Notes under the pieces: generated by a model
What the model saw: only the letters and a program-made list of their open reading frames with translations
The model's database searches: none
Told to the model about the DNA's origin: nothing
In this document: piece after piece, positions 49,029 through 59,999 of the stretch
How positions within the stretch are numbered: the stretch's first letter is position 1
How the letters are laid out: each line of letters starts with the position of its first letter
Assembly: GCA_022749755.1 (NCBI GenBank)
Contig: CM040442.1
Location: 8,034,457-8,098,456, forward strand
Direction of reading: 5' to 3'
Source of the DNA: Azadirachta indica
Taxonomy: Eukaryota; Streptophyta; Magnoliopsida; Sapindales; Meliaceae
DNA length: 64,000 bases
Translations under genes and position numbers: made by a program

Positions 49029-51364
49029 AATATCAAACACAGCTTAATCCTGAAACATTAGTCAATTAATCAGCTAACCAGTTATAGCCTATAACAACGA
49101 TTGATTTCTTTTTAGCATATTAAAAAGATTAAGACAGCAGCAACATCATCACAACTAACATCACAATTAACATCACAATGTTTTAAAAAAAAAAGAAAAA
49201 ATTAAAAAACTCACCGAAGTAATCTTTGACAGAAGGACGTCCGTGAAGGCGCCGCCAATAGAAGGGAAGAGCGGAGAGCAGATTAGGGTATGAACTTTAA
49301 TTTTGACCTGTTTTATGTTTGATAGATGTATAGAAAAATTTTGGCTTATCAAATCTGAAACTGAGAAGGAATAGAATTCCAAAACAAGAGGAATTCTTGT
49401 AACATTGAACTAATAGTAATTTTAAATATAAAATTTTAATTTAATTAATTAAAATATGAATTTCGTAAATTGGAATCTATTAATTTATAACAAGTAAAAA
49501 AATATGTATTATATATGTCCATAAATAGTTTATACAAAAGAATTAATTAATTTTTACATAAATTATTGATTTTTATTATTTTTTTAAAAAAATCACTTCA
49601 ATATTACAAAATTAATCGACAAATATTAAATTTTTGTTCCAAATCACTTTGTAGAATTTCTTTACAAGATAATGATTATAAATGTTCTATGATAATTCAT
49701 TGAATTTAGTGTGGGTGAGAAAATTAATTACATCCTCCATATTGTTTAGAATTTTGAAGTGATAATAACATTACGTTTAAAGAGAGTCGATACTATAATA
49801 TATGAACATTGAAGTTGCAATGATTCTTTTTTAACTTTACTTTTTTCAATTTCAATATATTTGAAATTAGATCTAGGTTGAGTTAACATCAATTTGACCC
49901 GAATTCAGATTCTCCATTAAGAGAAAAATGATATTCTAAGTATTTGATAATTCAAATACAAGAGAGGCTAGGTGGACAAGTTTGGAAACTAATAACGGAT
50001 GTGGAGCTTCAAATGCAAAGAAACTCATGGAGCAAGATTTGAAGAATCAATCACAAGCTTGAGCAACTATCAATATAAGTTACGTATGCTTGTGTGTTTA
50101 AGATGATAGGACACACAGTAAACTTAATTAAGACAATTTTTTTTCATAAAAATGTCGTTCCAAAACTTATTTGCTATATTTTTGTTGGGAACAATTTCTT
50201 GCCTAATTTTCTTTCATTATCTTCCTTAAATCAAACATTGATTTTGAGAAAAATTATATCTTCCCAATACATAAATTTTCTAAGGACCCCAATGCATTAG
50301 ATTTTTTAGGATCAAAGTGCAAGATTTGCATAGTATGAAAAGGGACCAATATGCAAAACTTTTAAAATTAGATTTAAATATGATCAACTTATTTGCTTAA
50401 TCCGATCAACCGAATTTTGAGATAAAATGAGTATAAAATTGTTTTCCAAGTCCAATTGAAAATTTGAGAACATCCACAAAATACTAAACCTTATCTCTAT
50501 TATTCGAACAATGCTCAAAGGACCCAATTAATTCTACATTTATTTTTATCAATTTGGATTAGCCTCTAAATTTTAAGACAAGTTTTATTCCTAACATTTT
50601 TATGTACTTCAAAAAAAAAAATCAACTCACATTTATGGAATTTAAAAACTAATAATTACTATGTCATTTACCTAACTACAAAATTGAGTTTATTTTATAA
50701 AAAAAAACCCTACATTTTGTGAGATATTTTTTTATTTGACATATTTTACAATTATAAGAATCTACTTAGAAGCTGTTATAATAAAGTCAGAATAATTAAG
50801 TTCATAAAGAATCATTTTTTTCACTTCCATAATTCTCAGAGTAAGTTGGTTGGTAAAAGGAAAAAAACTGCCTACAGTTTGTGAGAATTTCTTTTTTAAT
50901 TGCTGAAATATTTATAGATGAAGACCATAGACTCAAAAAGATGGACTAGATTGAAATATGCAGTATATAATAGAGTTTAAATATTAAGTTGACAATTATT
51001 GACCCCATATTATTCTTATAATCTCTAACAAATTTACTCTCATAATCTTTTCAGCGACTTAATTTGTTTAGGTCTAGATTGAATTCGAAATAACAAAGTT
51101 TGCATATCTAAGTCGAGAAAGGATCATATTTTTTCCCATAAGTGTTAATTTTTGGAGAAAAATCTTTCAATATTTATATTAATAAAATAAATAATTTAAT
51201 ATTTATATTCAAAATTTTAAGAAAAAAACTGACATAGTATCCAGGTTTAGATTTCAATTAAATTCAAAATTCGGCCGAGTCCTTCTCCTAAAATCTTTTC
51301 CTTCCATCTTGATGGCTCTGCTGATTTGGCTTTGCATAGTGGTATAAGGTTCCTTCATACACGG
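48916..51364. repeat. Tandem F-box promoter/5'-end block, copy B
   Basis: Contains the first 37 codons of the chimeric gene, its leader with a probable leader intron (donor CTTCG|GTGAGT near 49215, acceptor TGTTTCAG near 49050) and about 2.1 kb upstream. It matches block C up to the next gene's 3' end. 49400-51270 is otherwise non-coding; a 68-codon ORF at 50094 has no domain. Confidence 0.7.
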
Positions 51365-53310
51365 TTATGTTTGAGACTCAGAAACTCTAAGGCCATCAAT
51401 CTTCTCCAAATTGTTTTCGCCCTCAACAACATACCTTTTCACATCGCTGCTCTTGCAAACACTAGTAATCTCTATATCAACCTTCTCCATGCAATGCTTC
51501 CAACACGAGAGGATCGGTAGGGATTTACAGCATCTTGCAAACTCTACTTCATAAACAGGCGGCTGCTTATACGAGAACTGAAATACAAGTTAATGAAGTA
51601 AATTCTTATGATGTCAAATGATCAACGAATCAACAAACTAGCATGTAATTCAGTGCAATGTGTGGAGGCAAAAAGTTTTAAGTTTGGGTAATTTAAAGAT
51701 CTTTGATATATTACAAAGTCTTACTGCATGTAATAGAAGCACTAAATTCAAAAAATCAGTGCAGTATCAATCAGTTTTGAAACAGAAAAAATCCCATACC
51801 TGAAAACGAAACTTCTTATTGTAAACATATTCTAAACATATATTATCTGCATGAGGTGAAATCCAGAGCAAAAAATCCACAACTTCTGCGAGTGCATAAT
51901 TCGAATGTAATAATCGTGTTGTAAAATTGAAATGCTTGACACCGGACAACGGGGGAGTTAAGATTTGCCTCAATTCTCCAGGAAAATGCGAATGCTTCGA
52001 AATAGAAATGAAAAAAACAAGTTATAACTTACTCCAGCATGTAATATAAAGATAGAGATGTAAGAACAAACATACCTCCAAACAGTGGCTCTCCAAATTT
52101 AACACTTGAGAAAATTGACGGAACTTGGAAAGCAGTTCAACGTATTTTACATACCATTCAGGTTGAAGTTGTGAGAAGACATAAAGAGATTTCTAATCTT
52201 CTCAGAATAGAAACACAAATGCGCTTCTGAAAGAGTCAGAGCAGCACCCGAAGAGAAGGATATTACATCCCCTGTGACCTGTGTATCTAAATACACTTAA
52301 ATTTGAAGTCTCAATACCCACTTCAACCAACTTTGTACAGATACAAATATTCAAATACTTGAGACAACAACCTGAAATCTTCATACGTTCTATATTGGAA
52401 AAATGAGTCATAGATAATTTTTCGCGGAGCGTAAGTCTAGAAATGTTGCTACAGAGCCAATCATATGTAACGAAACTACTATTGCACAAAGACAAGGAAG
52501 TCAGATTCTTACAAATATCAACCTTATATGGCATAGTACGGCAAATTGACAATGAGGAGTTCGCATTCAGTGCATCAATCTCCAACTGTTTAAGTTCCTC
52601 AATATTCTGTAATCTAATCTTTCTGAGTTTAATAAGACCAAGCAATTTCAGACTTTTAAATCCCTGACATAGATTAACTTCCAAACCCTCTATCAAACCA
52701 CACCCAGAAATACGTTATTAATTACTTCATCATCGGCATACACATTTTATAGACATAATTTCCTTAAAGATAACTTCAGATCACTCCTTGGTGACTCCAA
52801 TCTACAGCCTCCTAACTTCAACACATCTATAGATTTTGAACATAAAAAAATAGGAGGCAAATTATAACTCATAGATTGAAATTGTTTATTATGCCACTCG
52901 GATGCAATTTGTTTAATTTCAAGTATCAGCCTTTTGACATTATTTTCGATTGCATAGGAAGCACATCTATCTGCCAATTTTGAATCCCCCGTTCTGCTGT
53001 ACGTCTTAGGTGTCATCTTCCTTACACCTACCATATTTCTGTGGCGTATTTGCAGAATTTGTTCCCAATACTGGCGGATTTGCGAAGCTCTCTTTTTCCT
53101 CGGAACACCGATCATGAACTCGTCAAATTCTAAAACTGGGAATGTAAGTCATGCCTGTCGCTATACTTTAGCCAATATACTAGTTTGTACAACTTGTTTG
53201 AAGGGAAGAAATGACATAATGTGTTGTAAAAGTGGTTCCGGTAATGAAGATATCCTGTCCAACTTGTCAATTCTCCTCTTCTTCATAATTTCACAGTTTC
53301 CGTCCTCCAT
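51365..53310 (-). pseudogene. F-box/LRR protein pseudogene
   Basis: Three exons can be followed: 53310-52076, 51994-51800 and 51577-51365, with good splice borders. The start reads MEDGNCEIMKKRRIDK then an F-box LDRISSLPEPLLQHIMSFLP. The LRR part (LRKLCL, VYADDEVINN, LIEGLEVNLC, LTSLSLCNSS) and a C-terminal region (LLWISPHADNICLEYV; SCWKHCMEKVDIEIT; LEKIDGLRVSESQT) fit plant F-box/LRR (FBD-like) proteins, usually about 450-500 residues. It is dead: both Trp codons of the expected KRWRHAW are stops (TAG 53161-53163, TGA 53149-53151), a third stop lies at 52747-52749 after RKLCL, and frameshifts occur near 52712 (before SGCGLIEG) and between 52250 and 52160. Intact members act as substrate adaptors in SCF ubiquitin ligases. 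Confidence 0.85.
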
Positions 53311-56300
53311 AATATCAATCACTGCTTAATCCTGAAACATTAGTCAATTTATCATTATGCTAATTGGTTATAACCTATATAACAACGTTTGATTCCTGTT
53401 CAACAGCTAAAATCACAATGTTTAAAAAAAGAAAATAAAAAATCACCGAAGTAATCTTTGACGGAAGGTAGTGGGGGGCAGGCGGCGGCAATAGAAGGGA
53501 AGGCAGCGGCAAGCAGGAGAACTTTTTTACCTAAATTTTGGTTTATCAAATCCGAAACCGTGAAGTAATGGAATTCCAAAATGTGAGGAATTCTTGTAGC
53601 ATTAAACTAATAGACAACAGTAATTTTGTGTCAAGTTAAAAATAAAAATTTTGATTAATTTATTTATATATGAATTTGGTAAATTCTAATCAATTTATAA
53701 TAATTAAACAATGAAAAAAATTACAAGTCCTTAAAGTTTTACCTATTAGATTGATTGATGCGAATAAATTTAAAAATACCCATTAAGATTCTTATTTATT
53801 ATAAAGTGGCTATTATGCCCTATTTATTGATAAATAACTAAGAAAAATATTTTTAAACTTGTAACTAAAATTGAATATAATGATAAGTATTTAATAACAA
53901 TAAAATACATATACATATATATATATTATAAAAATAAAATATTATAACTGAAATTTAAATTTCTCTATTTTACAATATATTTATAATTCAATATTAACTT
54001 TGTTTTAGAAATTAAATATATATTTTATATATAGATGAAATAAAAAAGAAAATAATAAAATAAATAATAAACTTATATTGTATATTAATGGATATTATAT
54101 TATTAACATGATACACCATAATATTGCTATCTATTTTATTACTGTTTTCTAAATAAAAATATTTTATGTTCACAACATTTTAATGAATTTTAACAGTTAT
54201 TTTTGTTAATAGGAGAATGTCCATTATTCCCCTACTTTTTGAACTAATGTTCTATTACTTCCTATATTTTTTTTAATATCCTATTACCTTAAATTTCGAT
54301 TTTATACTTTAATATTTAAAATATTTTTGATTTTATCATTTTGTAAACTAATTGTACTAAAGGATAAAATAAATAAAATAAAAAAAGAATCAGGGGTTGA
54401 TGGATATTAGAAAAAAATAGGGAGAAAATGAGATTTTGATTTAAAAAATAGTGGAGTAATGAGCATTTTCCCTTTATTAATATATTATTAGTATAAAGGT
54501 CATTTTTGATAAATAGAAAATTTAATAAGTATATTTTAAAACATCAAGACTAATCAGTATAATTGACGAAACCTTAACGATTTATAAATCATTTTCTCAA
54601 AAATGGTTTTTGCAAAAGAATTAATTAATTTTTACACAAAATATTGATTTTATTCTTTTTTTAAAAATTATTACTTTAATGTTAAAAATTAATCAAACAA
54701 AAATCAATTTTTTGTTCCAAATCATTTTGTAAAAAATTTTTAAAAATAATGATTATAAATTTTATACAACATTTTTTTAAATTTACTGTGGGTGAGAAAA
54801 TTATTTCCTAGTTATTTTTAGAATTTTAAAGTGATATTATTAAATTTAAAGAGTATATATCATAATATATGAATATTATGTCAAAATTAAGTTTAGCTTG
54901 GTGGCATGAACTCTTTTTAACTTCCATTTTTTCCAATTTCAAAATTTAAAATTTGATTTAGGTTGAGCAGACCTAAATTTGAGCCGAATTCATATCCTTT
55001 ATTATTGATAAAATGATAAATGAGTATTTGATAATTCAGATACAAGAGGAGCAAGGTGGACAAGTTCAGAAACAAAAATGAGTTCAAGTATGCAAATTAA
55101 GAAACCCATTGAGCAAGATTTGAAGATTCAATCACAAGCTTGAGCAAATGTTGATATAATTTATGTATAAAAATCACAAGCTTGAGAAAATATCAGTATA
55201 ACTTATGTATGTTTGTGTTTTTAAGATGATATGACACATAGTAAACTTAAGACCATTGTTTAATTTTTGTAAGCATGTCTTTAAAAAATTCAATTGCTAT
55301 ATTTTTTGGAAAAAAAATTTTCACACAATTATCTTTTATTATCCTTTTTAAATCAAATTCATATTGATTTGAGAAAAATTATCTCATCCTAATACATGAA
55401 CTTTATAAGGATCAAAATGCAAAATTTTTAAAATTTGATTTTTTAGGACCCAAACGCAAGATTGGCATACCCATGAAAGGGACCAATATGCAAAAATTTT
55501 AAAATTAGAATTTAATATGATCGACTGATTTCGGAAATTGGATCAATCGAATTTTGAAATGTAATGGGTATAAAATTCCCCTCCATATCCGGTTGATCTT
55601 TTTGCCGCCAAATTTTAAAAACACAAATTTAATTAGCCAAATTTTCATTAATAGTCAACTAAACTTTTGAATTTTTTTTTAATCTCTCAAACCCTCCTCC
55701 CATCGATTACTTGGCACATGAATTAGGTAGATTGAGCTTCCTTACTAGTTCAACTTGAATGATAATAAAAAATTTTTAAAAAAAATGGTGTACAGTTTTA
55801 TATAGATGCTTCACCCCAAGACTTTAAATCTACCCAAGGCTTTGTTATATAATACGTAATCCTGCACTGATTTTATACAAATATTTCAAATGTAGAAAGG
55901 AAGCATTAATAATATAAAAGAATTTGTGCATACAATTTAAATATTTATTTTTCATCTACGAAAAACCAAATTTTTACCTCATATTATTATTCAAACTCGA
56001 GATTATGTGTCCTAAATCACTCGAGCTACATTCCAAAATGTCTAATTTTAAATTTATTTATGTTAATTTTTCATTTTTTACTTTTAATATTAAGAATTTT
56101 ATAAGAAGTCTTATTTTGATCGGCCTCTAAATTTAAGATGAGGAAGTTTTACTCCTAACATTTTTTATTTATTTTTTTGAAACAAATCTACTCACATTTA
56201 TAGGATTGAACTGATAATTACTATGTCATTTACCAAACTGTAATATTGAGTCTATATTTCAAATACAAAAAATTCACATTTTTGTAAGTTTTTTTTTTAT

Positions 56301-57000
56301 TCTGAAATATTTACAATTAAGAATAAACTGAGAGCCTACAAGATTAAAAATGTTATAATAGAGTTAACATATTTAAGTTCATAAAGTACCATATTCACTT
56401 CTTTAATTATCTTGGTAAGTTTATAAAGGGAAAAGAATTGCCTACAGTTTGTGAGACTTTCTTTTTTTTTTTTTTTTAAATTGTTGAAATTACTATAGAA
56501 GGAGGCCATATTTGGAGTGAATTTTCTTGCGGTGAAGAATATTTTTTATCATTGACACACTTACATATCGATACTCGAGAATCGATTGACTAGATTGAAA
56601 TATGCTATAATAGAATTTAAATATTAAATTGAGAATTATGGACCCCATATATTATTCTTAAAATTTCTACCAATCGTACTCTCATAATTCTTTCAGTGAC
56701 TTATTAATTTGTTTACGTCTAGATTGAATTTGCAAGAAGAAAGTCTGCATATCTAAGTTGGGAAAGGATCATATATATTCATTCCCATAATTTTCTTTGC
56801 CTGTTAATTTTTGGAGAAAAATCTCCCCCTATTTATATTAGTAAAATAAATAATTTAACTCTTATATTCACAAGTTTAAGAAAAAAAAAACATATATATT
56901 ATCCAATTTAGATTTCATTTAATTCAGTCTTTCTCTTAAAATCTTCTGCTTCCATCTTGATTTCTCTGCTGATTTGGCCTTACTTGGTATAAGGGTGTCG
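53230..57000. repeat. Tandem F-box promoter/5'-end block, copy C (with flanks)
   Basis: The longest copy. It carries the 5' end of the F-box pseudogene, its leader (AAGTAATCTTTGACGGAAGG, as in copy B) and long upstream AT-rich DNA. Extra material at 53750-54590 is not in copy B. 54600-56980 follows block B 49540-51300 closely (CAAGATTTGAAGA.TCAATCACAAGCTTGAG; CCCATAT..ATTATTCTTA). No gene inside. Confidence 0.65.
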
Positions 57001-57080
57001 TTCATATGCAGTTATGTTTGAGACTTTGGTAACTGCATGCAAGTGCATCAATCTTCTCCAAAATACTTTCGGAATAAGGG
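56935..57080 (-). pseudogene. F-box gene 3'-end fragment
   Basis: Aligns with 51276-51420, the last exon and 3' flank of the F-box pseudogene, in the same orientation: CTTCCATCTTGAT.TCTCTGCTGATTTGGC, GTTATGTTTGAGACT, ATCAATCTTCTCCAAA. The coding part is short and broken. It marks the end of another F-box copy that once lay upstream. Confidence 0.55.
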
Positions 57081-57181
57081 CCACTCTACTCAGATTTTGT
57101 ATGACCTAGCATATTTATAAAGAGAAGGTTGATATTTAGCATGGACAAGGGTGAAGGAGGTATCTTGCGAACTCTGTTATC

Positions 57182-57433
57182 TTGCCCGTCAATCTTCTCC
57201 AACTCCTCCACCCTTGGCCTAGCATATTTAAGCAAGAGAGTTTGCAAGATGCTATAAATCCCAACACGTCAATCTTCTCGTGTTGGGATCATTGCATAGA
57301 GAAGGTTGATATTGAGATTACTAGTACATCTTTCGAGACATATCTTGAAATTTGTAACGTTAGCGATTTGGAAGGTGTGTTGTTGGGTGTGAAAATATTT
57401 TGGAGAAGATTAATGGCCTTGTAGTTCCAGAGT
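57182..57433 (+). pseudogene. Inverted F-box last-exon fragment
   Basis: On the plus strand, opposite to the other F-box copies, the frame reads SCWDHCIEKVDIEITSTSFE ..., matching SCWKHCMEKVDIEITS of the 51365-51577 exon. Before it, GAGTTTGCAAGATGCTATAA matches the EFARCCK codons, but 4 extra bases at the palindrome shift the frame. It ends ..RRLMAL then stop. Confidence 0.7.
57258..57289. repeat. Perfect 11-bp palindromic arms (fold-back)
   Basis: ATCCCAACACG and CGTGTTGGGAT flank a 10-base loop (TCAATCTTCT). The arms are derived from the F-box exon itself and sit inside the inverted fragment. Confidence 0.8.
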
Positions 57434-58399
57434 CTGAAAGATAACTGTGTGTTGAAGACCCCTACCCCCAATCAACCTGAGATGATCGAGTTTAGCAACC
57501 AAGCAAAGCAAAGCCAACGCAGCCGAGTAATCAGGATGGAAACAGAAGTTTTCTTGCTCACCATCTGATTTTAATAGAAAGAACACTAGCTGTGACAGCA
57601 CTATCATTTCTGTTATCTTTTTGCCATTGTACGATATATGCTTCCATTGTTCTTAGTTTGCATCAAACTCTTTGCTGTTGAAACACAAACCTTTATGTCG
57701 GTTGCTTGCTTGTGCTCCTTCCTGAGAAACGAAAAGAAATTTTTTTGTATCTCTAAACATTTTTCACTCTATCACATCTAACAATGTTAGTGCTGACTAC
57801 TTTGAATTCAGGACATCGCATTATCTCTAAACCTTTCTAAGAAAGGAAATTTAGCATATATAGACACCTGCCCAGGATTTTGCAAGATTCCAAATCTTCC
57901 TTCATTAGCAAATTCCATTCAAGGAACTTTCCGTTCTTCCATTCTTGGTCTCTTAATCGGTCTTTAATGGCTACTATCTCTTTTAGTCTATGACTTATAT
58001 TTAAAATAAAAGTATTTTTGTTAGACTAAAACTATTTCATTTTATTTCATTAGGATAAGAAATTTTATTTATACAAGAAACTAATCTCTAATTCTCAATG
58101 ACTTAAAATCATAACAATGTGAACTTGGGTAGTAATCATAGACTCATTTTTTATAATAAAAGGAGAACTTTTTCATCTTTTTCCTATCAAAGCCCTTATA
58201 CACATTGCATTACATTTAAAAATTCTAGATTTTTCTTATTCAAAATATTGCAAAGCCAATGGTCAATTCCAAATTTCAGAGCCAAAAAAAATATAGAAAA
58301 AGACCAAAAACAGTAATTGTCATACAAACTATCTTGCTGGATCAGTAACACAATCAGATGAAAAGCCCGAACATACAGATGAAGTAACACTAGTCTATT
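57434..58399. other. Intergenic DNA, no gene seen
   Basis: 57434-57720 has mixed base composition (a minus-strand ORF of 65 codons without domain). The rest is AT-rich and no feature is supported. Confidence 0.35.
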
Positions 58400-59390
58400 C
58401 TATAGCTGCCTATTTGAGTTATTTTGATTTGAACAAAGTGAACATCCCCTGAAATCTTCATGATCTCCTAGCAGCTTTTTGTTAATGGTGTGATTGCATG
58501 GCATCGTATGAGGAACCCAAAGAACCTTGTCACAGCATGACACTTGGATGTCGGTTATAGAGGAAATATTTGCAAATATGCAAAGGCTTGTTATGTTTAG
58601 CATTTCTCGTTCATATAATGTAAATCACTCAATCCATTATAATGCCTGAACAAAATGAAAATATCGCAATAAAAAGCAGGTATTGGCGTTAATTAGTCCA
58701 AGTATCCTGTAATACCTCGCGCTATCTGGGCCAAGTGTGAAGGAGTTCGAGCAATGTGGACCAGAGATGGGGGATCATTGGTCTCTGGAAAGTCGGGAGG
58801 TGAAGGAGTTCGAGCAACGTGGACTGGAGATGGGGGAGTATTGGTCTCTGGAAGTTTGGGAGGTGAAGGAGTTTGAGCAATTTGGATTGGAGATAGGGGA
58901 GCATTGCTCTCTGGAAGGTTGGGAGAAAAGCCAACAGTTTCAAATGCAGATGGCCGAGAAGAAGTAACAGTCTGTGCTGGAAAGGAGAGAGGAAGAATTG
59001 GGGATATATTCTATGCAAAATCAGCAGTTTGAGGTTGAGTAACGTGCAGTATAGGCGAGGGAGAACTGGTTTCGAGAAGGGGTTGATTAAGATCAAGCAG
59101 CCGTGATACAGAAGTAGTAGGCTGGGCTGAAGATGAAAGAGGAAGAGTCTGGCAAATAATCTGATCAGGAGTTTGAGTTATGGATGAGGGAGAACAAACA
59201 GTCTGGGCTTTAAGTTGAGCAGTGTGGATTGGTGATGAGGGAGGCGGTTGATTGAGATCAATCAACCTCCCAGAAGCGGCGGTGGATGAGACGGAAGCAG
59301 CAGTCTGGCCTTGGGGTTGAGTAGCGTGAACTGGAGATAGAGGAGCATCAAGTTCAGGAAGCGGTTGATTCAGATCAAGCGACCCAGATC
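58400..59390 (-). pseudogene. LDLNQP-repeat / RING-like gene, broken copy
   Basis: The main exon, 59390-58716 (acceptor ATATGCAG, donor GCGCGAG|GTATTA), is open over 225 codons except for one TAG (59008-59010), where CAG would give TADFAQNIS. It encodes SLDLNQPLPELDAP, RLIDLNQPPPSSP and RLLDLNQPLLETSSP, then Pro-rich units P.LPETN.PPSPVHVARTPSP repeated about three times. The donor is at the same place as in the 48221-49028 gene. The next exon, 58577-58400, still resembles the RING-like finger (VSCCDKVLWVP..MPCNHTI..CSLC) but its acceptor has become TTTGCAT instead of TTTGCAG, and the expected frame stops at once. No 5' exons are seen upstream. IDLNQPPP fits the DLNxxP type of EAR repression motif; the other two fit only DLNxP. 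This copy is probably dead or makes a truncated protein. Confidence 0.7.
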
Positions 59391-59999
59391 CTGCATATAC
59401 ATGTCCAAGATTTCAGACAAGAAAATTGAATTTGCTTTTTACTAGATTAGTTTTAAACTTCAAGCAATGAATTTTGATGTAGGAACAATATTAGAACTAT
59501 TATAAATCTCCTAGTTCTAAGATTTTAAGAATTTTTATTTTGTTATGGTTATTATTTTAATTGTTTTGTTTTATGTAGTATTGAGTTATTATTTCATTGT
59601 TAAATTTTTTATTCATAAGGAATTTCCTCTTTTTATAATTAAAATATATATTAATATAAATAGGTCTTTTATTCATTAGTTTCAATCAATCCAATTAATA
59701 ATATTTTCTTCAACTAATTTTGTGTAGGTTATTTATCTTTTCCTTCATAGATTATATCCCTCTGTATTTTTTAATATTCAAAACATACGTCGGAATGACA
59801 TTTACTATCACTTTTACATTTTGCTTCAAGTGATATCAGAGCAATTTCCTAAAAGAACAATTCAGCACATGATGTGTTCTTGCATATAATAAAATGAGTC
59901 ATTTTAACAAAAATGATCAACAACAATAAAGATAGAACATATTAAGTGAAGCCCACTAAGCTCGAAAACGAATCGTTTAAAAAGCTACCAACGATCCAT
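59391..59999. other. AT-rich DNA upstream of the LDLNQP pseudogene, nothing recognised
   Basis: No exon could be found that would supply the 5' part of the minus-strand gene. Confidence 0.35.

Noticed and set aside
57410..57607. Minus-strand 65-codon ORF near the inverted F-box fragment.
   Set aside because: No domain, and part of it is antisense to the F-box fragment.
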